From Mycoplasmatota bacterium (lineage in GTDB: Bacteria; Bacillota_I; Bacilli_A; Izemoplasmatales; Hujiaoplasmataceae), in contig JAGLYJ010000032.1 of the NCBI GenBank assembly GCA_023132365.1, positions 1 through 12,964 of the forward strand: a stretch of DNA of 12,964 nucleotides, written 5' to 3'. Numbering within the stretch: position 1 is the stretch's first letter; each line of letters begins with the position of its first letter. Shown in pieces: positions 1 through 6,453 of this stretch. The notes under the pieces are model-generated. The model was not told the DNA's origin, did no database searches, and was given only the letters and a program-made list of their open reading frames with translations. The position numbers were made by a program, and so were the translations under genes.

Positions 1-695
1 TCTTCTTCAAATAATCCATCATAGGCAATTGGATCTATAAATTGCCTTAATGGAATATGCATATACATTATTGAGTCAACTAGATCTTCAGTAACTTGGT
101 TTTCATACCAGGTTACTTGGGAAGCTTTAATGTAATCATATTCACCTTCTTGTTCTGTATAGATTTCACGTTCTGCATGTGAATCCATTAAGTATATTGA
201 ATAGAAGAGGTTTCCTTCTTTTGTAAAATTGATTTTGAAATTTCCAACTCCACCTTCATCTAATTCTGGACCTACTTTGAAATATAGATATTCAGTATTT
301 TCAATCTTATCAAGTAAATCTGAATAATCACAATAATCCGTTTCATGATTACCAAAAACAAAAGTCCATGGTGTTTCTAAGTCTTCCATAAATAAAATCA
401 ATTTTTTAAACAAACTAGGTGAAGATATAGATAGTGTAATATCACCTGATATAACTACTAAATCCCAATTTTCACTAGAAACAAGTTTTTCAATACCATT
501 AAATGTTTTTCTGTCTAAAGCATCGATTCCATAAATAAGATGCAAATCAGTTAATTGTAATATTTTAAGTGAGTCATTACTCATTTCTATTACAAATGGT
601 TCATCATCTGTATAAGTAACTTCTGAATTGCTATTTTGACAGGAAACAAGTGTTATTAATAGAATGAAAATAAAAAATATTAAACTTTTTTTCAT
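1..695 (-). CDS. Metallophosphoesterase lipoprotein (partial, C-terminus off left edge)
   Basis: A frame of 231 codons starts with ATG at 695 and is still open at base 1, so the C-terminal part is missing. The N-terminus is a lipoprotein signal: basic MKK, a hydrophobic stretch at residues 4-17, and lipobox LVSC with the lipidated Cys at 19. Calcineurin-like phosphoesterase metal motifs follow in order: D50-L-H52, G84-D85, G115-N-H-E118, and a likely further metal His in MHIP (H213). The segment around residues 189-197 (IKASQVTWY) resembles the 'Q-x-x-W' region of PAP29-type phosphoesterases. It is probably an outward-facing, membrane-anchored hydrolase of phosphomonoesters or diesters; the substrate cannot be told. 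An excellent AGGAGG lies 9 bp before the ATG (706-711 on the minus strand). It follows tetR by 41 bp on the same strand with no terminator between, so cotranscription is likely. Confidence 0.88.
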   Translation of the reverse strand, partial: MKKSLIFFIFILLITLVSCQNSNSEVTYTDDEPFVIEMSNDSLKILQLTDLHLIYGIDALDRKTFNGIEKLVSSENWDLVVISGDITLSISSPSLFKKLILFMEDLETPWTFVFGNHETDYCDYSDLLDKIENTEYLYFKVGPELDEGGVGNFKINFTKEGNLFYSIYLMDSHAEREIYTEQEGEYDYIKASQVTWYENQVTEDLVDSIMYMHIPLRQFIDPIAYDGLFEE

Positions 696-736
696 AGGGT
701 ATTACCTCCTCAGTTAAAATAATATGTGACCTTTTT

Positions 737-1351
737 TTATTGTTTCTTATATCTACATAAAAAGGTAGTTATAATTTCTTTTAGAATAATTTGGGAGTAT
801 TTAACATTTAATTCCTTTTGAAATAGTGCAGGGTAAGTTATACTGCCTTCAATTAATCCATAGAAAATAGAAGCAGCACTTTCTAAATCATCAATTACTA
901 ACTTGTTATCAGTTATTGCTTCTTTTAGCCACTGAATAAACTTGAGATGGTTAGGTTCAAATTCCATTACTATGCGATATGCTAGATTTTGGTCTTCTAA
1001 AAAAGTTAAAGTAAGCACTCTTGCTAATCCTAATCTCTCAGGAGTATTAACTAAGTATAATTCAGCGTTAGCAAAGGACATTAATTGTTCTTCTATAGGT
1101 TTAGAGTTATCATAATATATTTCTTTTAGTGCTGATTTGCCTTCTAAGTATTGAGAAACTATAGTGAGAATAACATTCTCTTTACTCATAAAATGATTGT
1201 AGACAGTTTTCTTTGATACTCCTGCAAGTTCTGCGATAATATCCATACTTACATTCTTGTATCCATACTCCATATATCCTTTTATTGCTCCTTGAATAAT
1301 CATGTTTCGTTTCTTGCTTTTATCTCTAGTTTTTTTTATGTTTTCTTTCAT
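737..1351 (-). CDS. TetR/AcrR-family transcriptional regulator
   Basis: A DNA-binding repressor of TetR type. From the preferred start it has 204 residues, the usual size. The N-terminal helix-turn-helix is clear: an amphipathic first helix (IIQGAIKGYMEYGY), then SMDIIAELAGVSKKTVYNHF with the typical 'AGVS-x-x-T-x-Y-x-H/Y-F' recognition helix, then the conserved K-E turn. The helical C-terminal half would be the ligand and dimer domain; an AefR-like type is my guess and the ligand is unknown. Start choice: the longest frame begins at 1363, but that ATG is itself part of the sequence ATGGAGGGTTCTATG, whose GGAGGG is the ribosome site for the ATG at 1351. I therefore prefer 1351 (MKEN...). Divergent from the DUF4386 gene across a 128-bp region containing palindromes, and upstream of the phosphoesterase. 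Autorepression and control of DUF4386 are inferred. Confidence 0.92.
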   Translation of the reverse strand: MKENIKKTRDKSKKRNMIIQGAIKGYMEYGYKNVSMDIIAELAGVSKKTVYNHFMSKENVILTIVSQYLEGKSALKEIYYDNSKPIEEQLMSFANAELYLVNTPERLGLARVLTLTFLEDQNLAYRIVMEFEPNHLKFIQWLKEAITDNKLVIDDLESAASIFYGLIEGSITYPALFQKELNVKYSQIILKEIITTFLCRYKKQ

Positions 1352-1372
1352 AGAACCCTCCATAAATATAAA

Positions 1373-1390
1373 TTACACTAATGAGTGTAA
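1373..1390. promoter_or_regulatory. Palindromic operator candidate, probably for the TetR regulator
   Basis: TTACACT-AATG-AGTGTAA is a perfect 7-bp inverted repeat around a 4-bp centre, a size and symmetry typical of TetR-family operators. It lies in the untranslated leader of tetR (on the minus strand, downstream of its predicted -10) and just upstream of the predicted -35 of the divergent DUF4386 promoter. Binding here could block both transcripts. Assignment to this TetR protein is inferred from position only. Confidence 0.7.
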
Positions 1391-1397
1391 ATAAAGC

Positions 1398-1426
1398 TTG
1401 CGTTTTTATTGTTTACACTGTATAGT
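1398..1426 (+). promoter_or_regulatory. Sigma-A-type promoter for the DUF4386 gene
   Basis: -35 TTGCGT (1398-1403), 17-bp spacer, -10 TATAGT (1421-1426). The leader would be about 47 nt, leading to AAGGA (1470-1474) before the ATG at 1480. The -10 overlaps the second operator copy. Confidence 0.6.
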
Positions 1427-1430
1427 ATAT
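1413..1430. promoter_or_regulatory. Second, imperfect copy of the operator
   Basis: TTACACT-GTAT-AGTATAT has the same 7-4-7 layout as the palindrome at 1373-1390. The left half-site is identical and 5 of 7 base pairs of symmetry are kept. It covers the predicted -10 boxes of both divergent promoters, which is where a repressor would act. The centres of the two sites are 40 bp apart, close to four helical turns. It is weaker than the first site and could be a chance match in AT-rich DNA. Confidence 0.45.
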
Positions 1431-1452
1431 ATAGTAAGCTTGCATATTGCAA
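1424..1452 (-). promoter_or_regulatory. Sigma-A-type promoter for tetR
   Basis: Read on the minus strand: -35 TTGCAA (1452-1447), 17-bp spacer, -10 TATACT (1429-1424). Its -10 overlaps the -10 of the divergent promoter, so the two would compete for polymerase. The first palindrome then falls in the transcribed leader. Confidence 0.6.
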
Positions 1453-1453
1453 G
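1439..1453. repeat. Short inverted repeat CTTGCA-TAT-TGCAAG
   Basis: A perfect 6-bp inverted repeat with a 3-bp centre, overlapping the predicted -35 of tetR and lying in the leader of the DUF4386 gene. An AAGCTTGC octamer also occurs twice, at 1394-1401 and 1436-1443, the second running into this repeat. It could be a binding site for another factor. The function is unknown. Confidence 0.4.
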
Positions 1454-1479
1454 AAAATATGAAGAAAAGAAGGAAGTAA

Positions 1480-2169
1480 ATGAAAAAATTATTATCTTAT
1501 TCTTATAAGAAAAGCCGATTATCAATAATGTTAGGAGCATTTTTGTTTTTACAAGCAGCTACATCGCTTATTAGTGGAGCATTCTTATTTAATCCACTTA
1601 TAGATGAATCTGATATTACTACTACAATGACTAACGTAGCAAATAGTCCAAACATAGTTAACGCATCCATTTTAGTCGATATATTTACAGCTATAGGAAT
1701 TATTATTCTAGGTATTTGTTTATATCAATTATTGAAGAAAACAGATAAACTCTTTGCATCTATAGGACTGGCACTATATATTTTTGAAGCAACATTATTA
1801 GTTGTCAGTAAATATGTTGTATTCGCATTTTTAGGACTAAGTACATTATATCTTGAATCTCCTACAATTGAACTTGCTAATTATGCTCAAATCATACTAG
1901 ATCTTAATGGATTTATATATAGTAGCCATATAATACCGTTTGGTATCGCTGCATTTATCTTTTATTATCTATTATTTAAATCAAACGCTATACCTAGATG
2001 GATGTCTTTATGGGGTGTAATTACCGTGTCTGTAGTTTTAATTGGTGTAGTACTAGATATGTATAACGTTCCAATACCATTTATACTATTAGTTCCTTAT
2101 GTACCATTTGAATTTGTTGTAGGAATATTTATTTTGATAAAGGGGTTAAAAGTTCTAAGAACTGATTAA
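1480..2169 (+). CDS. DUF4386-family integral membrane protein
   Basis: 229 residues, matching the size and pattern of the DUF4386 family of uncharacterised membrane proteins. About six hydrophobic segments are visible, near residues 14-37, 63-84, 91-121, 138-165, 172-195 and 199-222. Family-like features are the N-terminal 'LGAFLFLQAATSLISGA' segment, the polar loop 38-62, the 'IPRWMSLWGV' turn near 171-180, and the C-terminal P-F-E-F-x-x-G-I-F-x-L-x-K-G helix. No catalytic or transporter motif is evident; the function is unknown. The start is supported by AAGGA five bases upstream. It is divergent from a TetR gene, an arrangement common for genes induced by a small molecule, so it may be that regulator's target. 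A two-way terminator follows about 90 bp after the stop. Confidence 0.85.
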   Translation: MKKLLSYSYKKSRLSIMLGAFLFLQAATSLISGAFLFNPLIDESDITTTMTNVANSPNIVNASILVDIFTAIGIIILGICLYQLLKKTDKLFASIGLALYIFEATLLVVSKYVVFAFLGLSTLYLESPTIELANYAQIILDLNGFIYSSHIIPFGIAAFIFYYLLFKSNAIPRWMSLWGVITVSVVLIGVVLDMYNVPIPFILLVPYVPFEFVVGIFILIKGLKVLRTD

Positions 2170-2256
2170 CAAAGTTTTTAAATATCTTTGCTATCTATAG
2201 ATGATTGTTATGAAGTATTTAAGACTTGCTCGATGGATATACCTTAAATAATATTT

Positions 2257-2293
2257 AAAAAACACTTGAAAAATAATTTTCAGGTGTTTTTTT
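2257..2293. terminator. Bidirectional rho-independent terminator
   Basis: The arms pair from A-rich 2257-2272 to 2277-2292 around a 4-nt loop. The core is ACACTTGAAAA / TTTTCAGGTGT with one G-T pair. T runs follow on both strands, so it can end the DUF4386 transcript (+) and the convergent permease transcript (-). Confidence 0.85.
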
Positions 2294-2319
2294 ATATAAT
2301 ATAAACTTGTAATATGAAA

Positions 2320-3588
2320 CTAATTTTTATCCTTTCCCGGATTCAAAATTAGATTCAGAATTATTCCTATTAATGCAGCTAAACTCATGCCACTAAGTTC
2401 GATTTCAGGAGTAAAGAATATTGATGCGCCACCCAAACCAATTACTAGCATTGAACCAACTATTATAAGATTCTTCATATTAGATAGATTTACTTTTGCT
2501 TGAATCATTACTTTTATTCCATTACCTGCGATTAAACCATAAAGTACAATCGTAATTCCTCCAAGTACCCCGCCAGGAATACTTAAAATAAATGCTTGTA
2601 TGTATCCAAAAAACCCTAAAATGATTGCAAATATAGCTGCAAGGCCAGTCACCCAAACACTTGCAATTTTAGTCATGGCAACAACACCAGTGTTTTCACC
2701 ATAGGTTGTATTAGCAGGACCACCAATTGCAGCACTAACAAATGTTGCAACTCCATCGCCAAGTAAAGTTCTATCAAGACCAGGATTAGTTAACAAATCA
2801 CGGTCCATAACTTCCCCAAGAACTGTGTGATTACCAATATGCTCCGCAATTGTTACAAAAGCAATTGGAGCAAACATGGCAATTGCTGTGAAGTTCATTT
2901 TATATGTACCTACAAAATTAAATTCTGGTAGGGAAACTATACTTACTTCATTAAATATTTCAGCAAAATTAATTAAACCAAATGCAGCAGCAGAACCATA
3001 GCCAACTATGATAGCTACTAAGAAAGGTATTATTTTTAATAATCCTTTGGCATAAATACTAATTAATATAACAGTTGAAAAAGTGATTAAAGCAACTAAT
3101 GGCGTTCTAAAATTGCTAGCACCGATTAGTCCTGCACTTTTGATAGCTTCAGGTGCTAAAACTAAACCGATAATCATTATCATTGGTCCAATAACAACCG
3201 GTGGGAGTAATTTTTTCAACCAGCCACTTCCAGTACGCTTAATTATTAAACCAACTATTATATATATAATCCCTACAATCATTAACCCCATATAAGGAGC
3301 GCTGAAATCAAAGGATCCATCAAGTAATTCAACTTTTGAAGAATTTATTGCTACTATAAATGCAAAACTACTTCCCAAAAATACAGGAACTCTAGCTTTT
3401 GTAAAGAATATATAAATTAAGGTCCCAATACCACTTGCTATTAAAGTAACACTAACCGGTAATCCGGTTAATACTGGAACTAAAACAGTAGCTCCAAACA
3501 TCGCGAAAACATGTTGTAAACTCATGAAAATCCAGGCAATTATCGTTTTAGGTTTCTCATGAACATCTAGAATTATTTTATTATTCAT
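2320..3588 (-). CDS. uraA: Uracil permease, NCS2 (nucleobase:cation symporter-2) family
   Basis: 422 residues, the normal length for UraA/PyrP-type uracil:H+ symporters, with the expected many (about 14) hydrophobic segments. Signature stretches are LQHVFAMFGATVLVPVLTG (residues 24-42), VPVFLGSSFAF (67-77), AEHIGNHTVLGE (248-259) and NPGLDRTLLGDG (268-279). The substrate-site motif NTTYGENTG (293-301) is also present. By comparison with E. coli UraA, E249 and E298 correspond to the two key transmembrane acidic residues. The UraA His four residues after the first Glu is Asn (N253) here; Gram-positive PyrP proteins also differ at this place. The N-terminal sequence fits PyrP-like uracil permeases better than xanthine permeases. 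The start at 3588 has AGAGGA six bases upstream. It stands alone, convergent with the DUF4386 gene. No PyrR attenuator or purine riboswitch is visible in its short leader. Confidence 0.92.
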   Translation of the reverse strand: MNNKIILDVHEKPKTIIAWIFMSLQHVFAMFGATVLVPVLTGLPVSVTLIASGIGTLIYIFFTKARVPVFLGSSFAFIVAINSSKVELLDGSFDFSAPYMGLMIVGIIYIIVGLIIKRTGSGWLKKLLPPVVIGPMIMIIGLVLAPEAIKSAGLIGASNFRTPLVALITFSTVILISIYAKGLLKIIPFLVAIIVGYGSAAAFGLINFAEIFNEVSIVSLPEFNFVGTYKMNFTAIAMFAPIAFVTIAEHIGNHTVLGEVMDRDLLTNPGLDRTLLGDGVATFVSAAIGGPANTTYGENTGVVAMTKIASVWVTGLAAIFAIILGFFGYIQAFILSIPGGVLGGITIVLYGLIAGNGIKVMIQAKVNLSNMKNLIIVGSMLVIGLGGASIFFTPEIELSGMSLAALIGIILNLILNPGKDKN

Positions 3589-3628
3589 TTAATATCCTCT
3601 TTCAGTGTAATATTTTTATTGTGCATAT

Positions 3629-3658
3629 ATTTTAACATATATGAACAATTTTTAATAA
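3629..3658 (-). promoter_or_regulatory. Possible extended -10 promoter for the uracil permease
   Basis: On the minus strand, TGTTAAAAT (3637-3629) is an extended -10 (TGn-TAAAAT). TTATTA (3658-3653) lies 18 bp upstream as a poor -35. The leader would be about 35 nt and contains AGAGGA. Weak -35, hence moderate confidence. Confidence 0.45.
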
Positions 3659-3662
3659 ATTA

Positions 3663-3690
3663 ATCGGAGGATAATACCGACATCACCGAT
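3663..3690. repeat. GC-containing inverted repeat upstream of the permease promoter
   Basis: ATCGG (3663-3667) pairs with CCGAT (3686-3690), and an additional CCGA (3677-3680) offers an alternative partner. It stands out from the surrounding AT-rich DNA and sits just upstream of the predicted permease -35. It could be a regulator site; the arms are short. Confidence 0.3.
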
Positions 3691-3837
3691 ATTTACATAT
3701 AATAATTCTACTTAATACACTTAGAAACACAAATATCAGAAACTAATAACAGGTAGATTACAATAAATATATTTGTATATATTTAGAGGTTAATAAGTAC
3801 AGATATTGATTTTAATGAACTAAATCATGAGAGTGAC

Positions 3838-3866
3838 TTTAAATTTAAACACATAGAGTGTAGAAT
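3838..3866 (+). promoter_or_regulatory. Candidate sigma-A promoter for the c-di-GMP gene
   Basis: -35 TTTAAA (3838-3843), 17-bp spacer, -10 TAGAAT (3861-3866). Predicted leader about 30 nt. Both boxes deviate from consensus. Confidence 0.45.
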
Positions 3867-3901
3867 GTAATAGATAAAAGTTTGATTTTAGGAGATAGAT
3901 T

Positions 3902-6160
3902 ATGTTTAAGAATATTACAATAAAAAATAAATTGAAAATGGTTCTTATTACTTTGATTACATTGATCATTGTGACATCATTGGCTTTTTTGTTGATTGTA
4001 AATAGTATTATTCGCAACACAGAAGATTTGTATGATCATCCCTTTACAATGTCAAATTTAACATTGGAAATTAAATCCGATTGCAGACATTTATTTAGTA
4101 TTACAGAAGAAATAACTGAAACAACAGATCCAGTCATTAGAAATCAATTAATCGCTGATTTAGAAGCCCTTGAAGATGAAGTTTTAGAGCATATCGTCGA
4201 CATTAGAGAATTATATTTAGGTGATATTCAAGATATTGATAATATAGAAAATTCTTTTCTTATCTCAAATACATATAGGGACGTAGCTATTGCCTTAACG
4301 CTTGATGGGAATTATGCGGATGCATTTAACTATCGCTTAACTACAATTAAGAACCACACAGATGAGATGATTGATTACATTATAGTGGCTGAGGACTTTG
4401 CTAATGCTAATGCCCTTGAATTAATGCAAGAGGCTGTGAACTTAAATGTTTTATATAATAAAGTTGTATATATTTCAAGTGCACTGCTGATTGTCCTATC
4501 AATTTCAATGTTTATACTTTTGATTAGAGATATATCTCCTGAAATGAAAAAAATATTACAAACGATTAAATCTCAAGGTAATCAAGGAAATATCCTTGAT
4601 TTAGATAGAAAAGATGAGCTTGGAATTATCGGCAGAAATTTAAATGATATGATTTCGAACATTAAAACACAAAACGAAATCAAAGAACTAAATTTGAAAC
4701 TAGCGAATTTAAAGGATAAAGAAAATTTAAGAATAACCTTAATGAGTATTGGGGATGGTGTTATTACAACTGATTTAGATGGATTCATAACAAATATCAA
4801 TCCTGTTGCTTCTGATTTAACTGGTTATTTACCAAAAGAAGCAATCGGTAAAAATTCAAGTGATATATTTAAAATTGTAAACAAGTATTCAAGAGAAAGG
4901 TTAGAAAATCCTATTGATAAGGTAATTAAAACAGGTAAAGTAGTTGGACTAGCTAATCACACAATATTAATCTCTAAAGACGGAAATGAATATGATGTGT
5001 CTGATAGCGGTGCGCCTATTGCTAGTGAAAAAGGAGAAATATTTGGCGCTGTATTAGTTTTTAGAGATGTAACAGCGGAATATAAAATCAGAGAAGATAT
5101 TGAATATTTAAGCTGGAATGATTCTCTAACAGGGTTGAAAAATCGAAATTACTTAGAAAAAACAATTTTGAAATTACAAGAATCTAAAACGCAAGATGTC
5201 GGAGTCATCATGGGGGATGTAAATGGTTTGAAAATCACGAACGATGCATTTGGACATGATTTTGGTGATCAATTGCTAATTGATATCAGTTCAATATTAA
5301 GTTCTTCAGCACCAAAAGGAGTTATCATTGCAAGATGGGGTGGAGATGAATTTGTTATATTATTAGAAAATGCTACTGAGAACAAGCTAAATGATATCAG
5401 TAAAAAAGTTAAAAAAGCGAGTGATGATTTCAAGTCGAAATCTCCAATGAAACCAAGTATTTCATTAGGTCACGCTATTTTACACAAGGAAGATTCTAAC
5501 TTATATAGAACTCTTATTCGAGCTGAAGATATGATGTATGAGAACAAATTATTGAACAAAGATTCTTTACGAAGTAAAATTGTAAGTAGTCTAGAGGCCA
5601 GTTTGTATGAGAAGAGTTATGAAGCTGAAGACCACGCGTTAAGAGTTGCAGAATATGGTGAACTAATAGCTCGCAAAATTAATCTTCGTCAAAATGAAAT
5701 TAATAATGTCATCTTACTATGTAAACTTCATGATATTGGTAAAATATCAATTGATGACTTCATTCTAAATAAACCAGGAGAACTAAACTCTGAAGAATGG
5801 AAAAAAATTAAAAAACACCCTGAAATAGGGTATCGAATTGCTTCAAGTTTAAAAGATCTTGCTCATATTGCAGAAGGCATTTTGTGTCATCATGAACATT
5901 ATAATGGTAGCGGGTATCCACGAGGCTTACGAGGAGATCATATTCCAATTAGCGCAAGAATTACAAGTATTGCAGATGCATTTGATGTTATGACTACCAA
6001 AAGAAACTACAGACAAACATTAACGATTGAAGAAGCTATAGAAGAATTAATTAAATGCAAAGGAACACAATTTGACCCAGAACTTGTGGATATATTTATT
6101 GAGGAATTTAGGAGTAATAGAACTAAATCTTCTTCAAAAAATTCTAATTTAATTGATTAA
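3902..6160 (+). CDS. Membrane PAS-GGDEF-HD-GYP protein (cyclic-di-GMP synthesis and breakdown)
   Basis: 752 residues. Order: TM1 (about 11-36), a mostly helical extracytoplasmic sensor (37-186), TM2 (187-209), a HAMP-like linker ending DELGIIGRNLNDM (238-250), a short coiled coil (255-277), a PAS domain (about 275-395), GGDEF (about 400-555) and HD-GYP (about 560-740). The cyclase half keeps metal residue D439 in DVNGLK, N447-D448, GHDFGD (451-456) and an intact GGDEF (480-484). The RxxD product-inhibition site expected five residues before GGDEF is absent (PKGV). The HD-GYP half keeps H578, H610-D611 with K614, H639, H663-H664-E665 and G-Y-P (671-673), so it should hydrolyse c-di-GMP. Both halves look catalytically able, making this a likely bifunctional enzyme switched by the outside sensor or PAS. 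The start has AGGAG seven bases upstream. Monocistronic; a terminator follows at 6252. Confidence 0.93.
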   Translation: MFKNITIKNKLKMVLITLITLIIVTSLAFLLIVNSIIRNTEDLYDHPFTMSNLTLEIKSDCRHLFSITEEITETTDPVIRNQLIADLEALEDEVLEHIVDIRELYLGDIQDIDNIENSFLISNTYRDVAIALTLDGNYADAFNYRLTTIKNHTDEMIDYIIVAEDFANANALELMQEAVNLNVLYNKVVYISSALLIVLSISMFILLIRDISPEMKKILQTIKSQGNQGNILDLDRKDELGIIGRNLNDMISNIKTQNEIKELNLKLANLKDKENLRITLMSIGDGVITTDLDGFITNINPVASDLTGYLPKEAIGKNSSDIFKIVNKYSRERLENPIDKVIKTGKVVGLANHTILISKDGNEYDVSDSGAPIASEKGEIFGAVLVFRDVTAEYKIREDIEYLSWNDSLTGLKNRNYLEKTILKLQESKTQDVGVIMGDVNGLKITNDAFGHDFGDQLLIDISSILSSSAPKGVIIARWGGDEFVILLENATENKLNDISKKVKKASDDFKSKSPMKPSISLGHAILHKEDSNLYRTLIRAEDMMYENKLLNKDSLRSKIVSSLEASLYEKSYEAEDHALRVAEYGELIARKINLRQNEINNVILLCKLHDIGKISIDDFILNKPGELNSEEWKKIKKHPEIGYRIASSLKDLAHIAEGILCHHEHYNGSGYPRGLRGDHIPISARITSIADAFDVMTTKRNYRQTLTIEEAIEELIKCKGTQFDPELVDIFIEEFRSNRTKSSSKNSNLID

Positions 6161-6251
6161 TGCAATCTATATATCAAATCAATAATATGATTATTACTGT
6201 GAACAACATTTCAAAGAATATATAATAATGTATGATATTTCAATATTTATT

Positions 6252-6281
6252 AGTCACTATCTTAAATGATGGTGACTTTTT
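6252..6281 (+). terminator. Rho-independent terminator after the c-di-GMP gene
   Basis: AGTCACTATC (6252-6261) pairs with GATGGTGACT (6268-6277) with one wobble, loop TTAAAT, followed by TTTT (a run of five T at 6277-6281). It lies about 90 bp after the stop. Confidence 0.85.
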
Positions 6282-6390
6282 AATATATATTTATATAACA
6301 TTTTATACTTGCTTACTTCCAAATAACATAGCAATATAATCCTTGCCTGTATATTTATTAATACTATATGTTTAAAAAGAATAATTCCAA

Positions 6391-6419
6391 TTGAAAATTA
6401 ACGTCTTTGGTGTTACAAT
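6391..6419 (+). promoter_or_regulatory. Strong sigma-A promoter for the aminotransferase
   Basis: -35 TTGAAA (6391-6396), exactly 17 bp, -10 TACAAT (6414-6419) preceded by TGT, giving an extended -10. Transcription would start near 6426, which lies after the alternative TTG start at 6424 and supports the ATG at 6454. Confidence 0.8.
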
Positions 6420-6453
6420 ATAGTTGATTTTTTATAGAAAGAAGGGACCCAGA

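Larger units (their letters stand above)
3589..3901. other. Divergent intergenic region between permease and c-di-GMP gene
   Basis: 313 bp, very AT-rich, with no coding frame that has a credible ribosome site. It holds a weak minus-strand promoter, a GC-containing inverted repeat (3663-3690), and a plus-strand promoter near the right end. I see no match to a c-di-GMP, purine or other common riboswitch core. The stretch 3691-3837 shows nothing I can interpret. Confidence 0.6.

Noticed and set aside
2216..2250. TATTTAAG/CTTAAATA inverted repeat after the DUF4386 gene as a terminator or RNA element
   Set aside because: 19-nt loop, AT-only stem and no T run; the true terminator follows directly at 2257-2293.
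3083..3295. Plus-strand open frame of about 70 codons
   Set aside because: Antisense to the uracil permease; no ribosome site; Ile/Pro-rich composition typical of a shadow of membrane-helix codons.
3604..3610. TTACACT half-site (minus strand) in the permease leader, like the TetR operator
   Set aside because: No matching second half at the 4-bp spacing; a 7-mer match is expected by chance in AT-rich DNA.
3848..3861. ACAC...GTGT dyad near the c-di-GMP gene promoter as a further TetR site
   Set aside because: Spacing differs by one base from the tetR palindrome and the flanking bases do not match.
3589..3901. Possible riboswitch upstream of the permease or c-di-GMP gene
   Set aside because: Neither direction shows a conserved purine, preQ1 or c-di-GMP (GEMM) core, and the leaders predicted from the promoters are too short (about 30-40 nt).
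3820..4020. Minus-strand open frame across the c-di-GMP gene start
   Set aside because: Overlaps the promoter and the first codons of a well-supported gene; hydrophobic only because it mirrors an AT-rich region.
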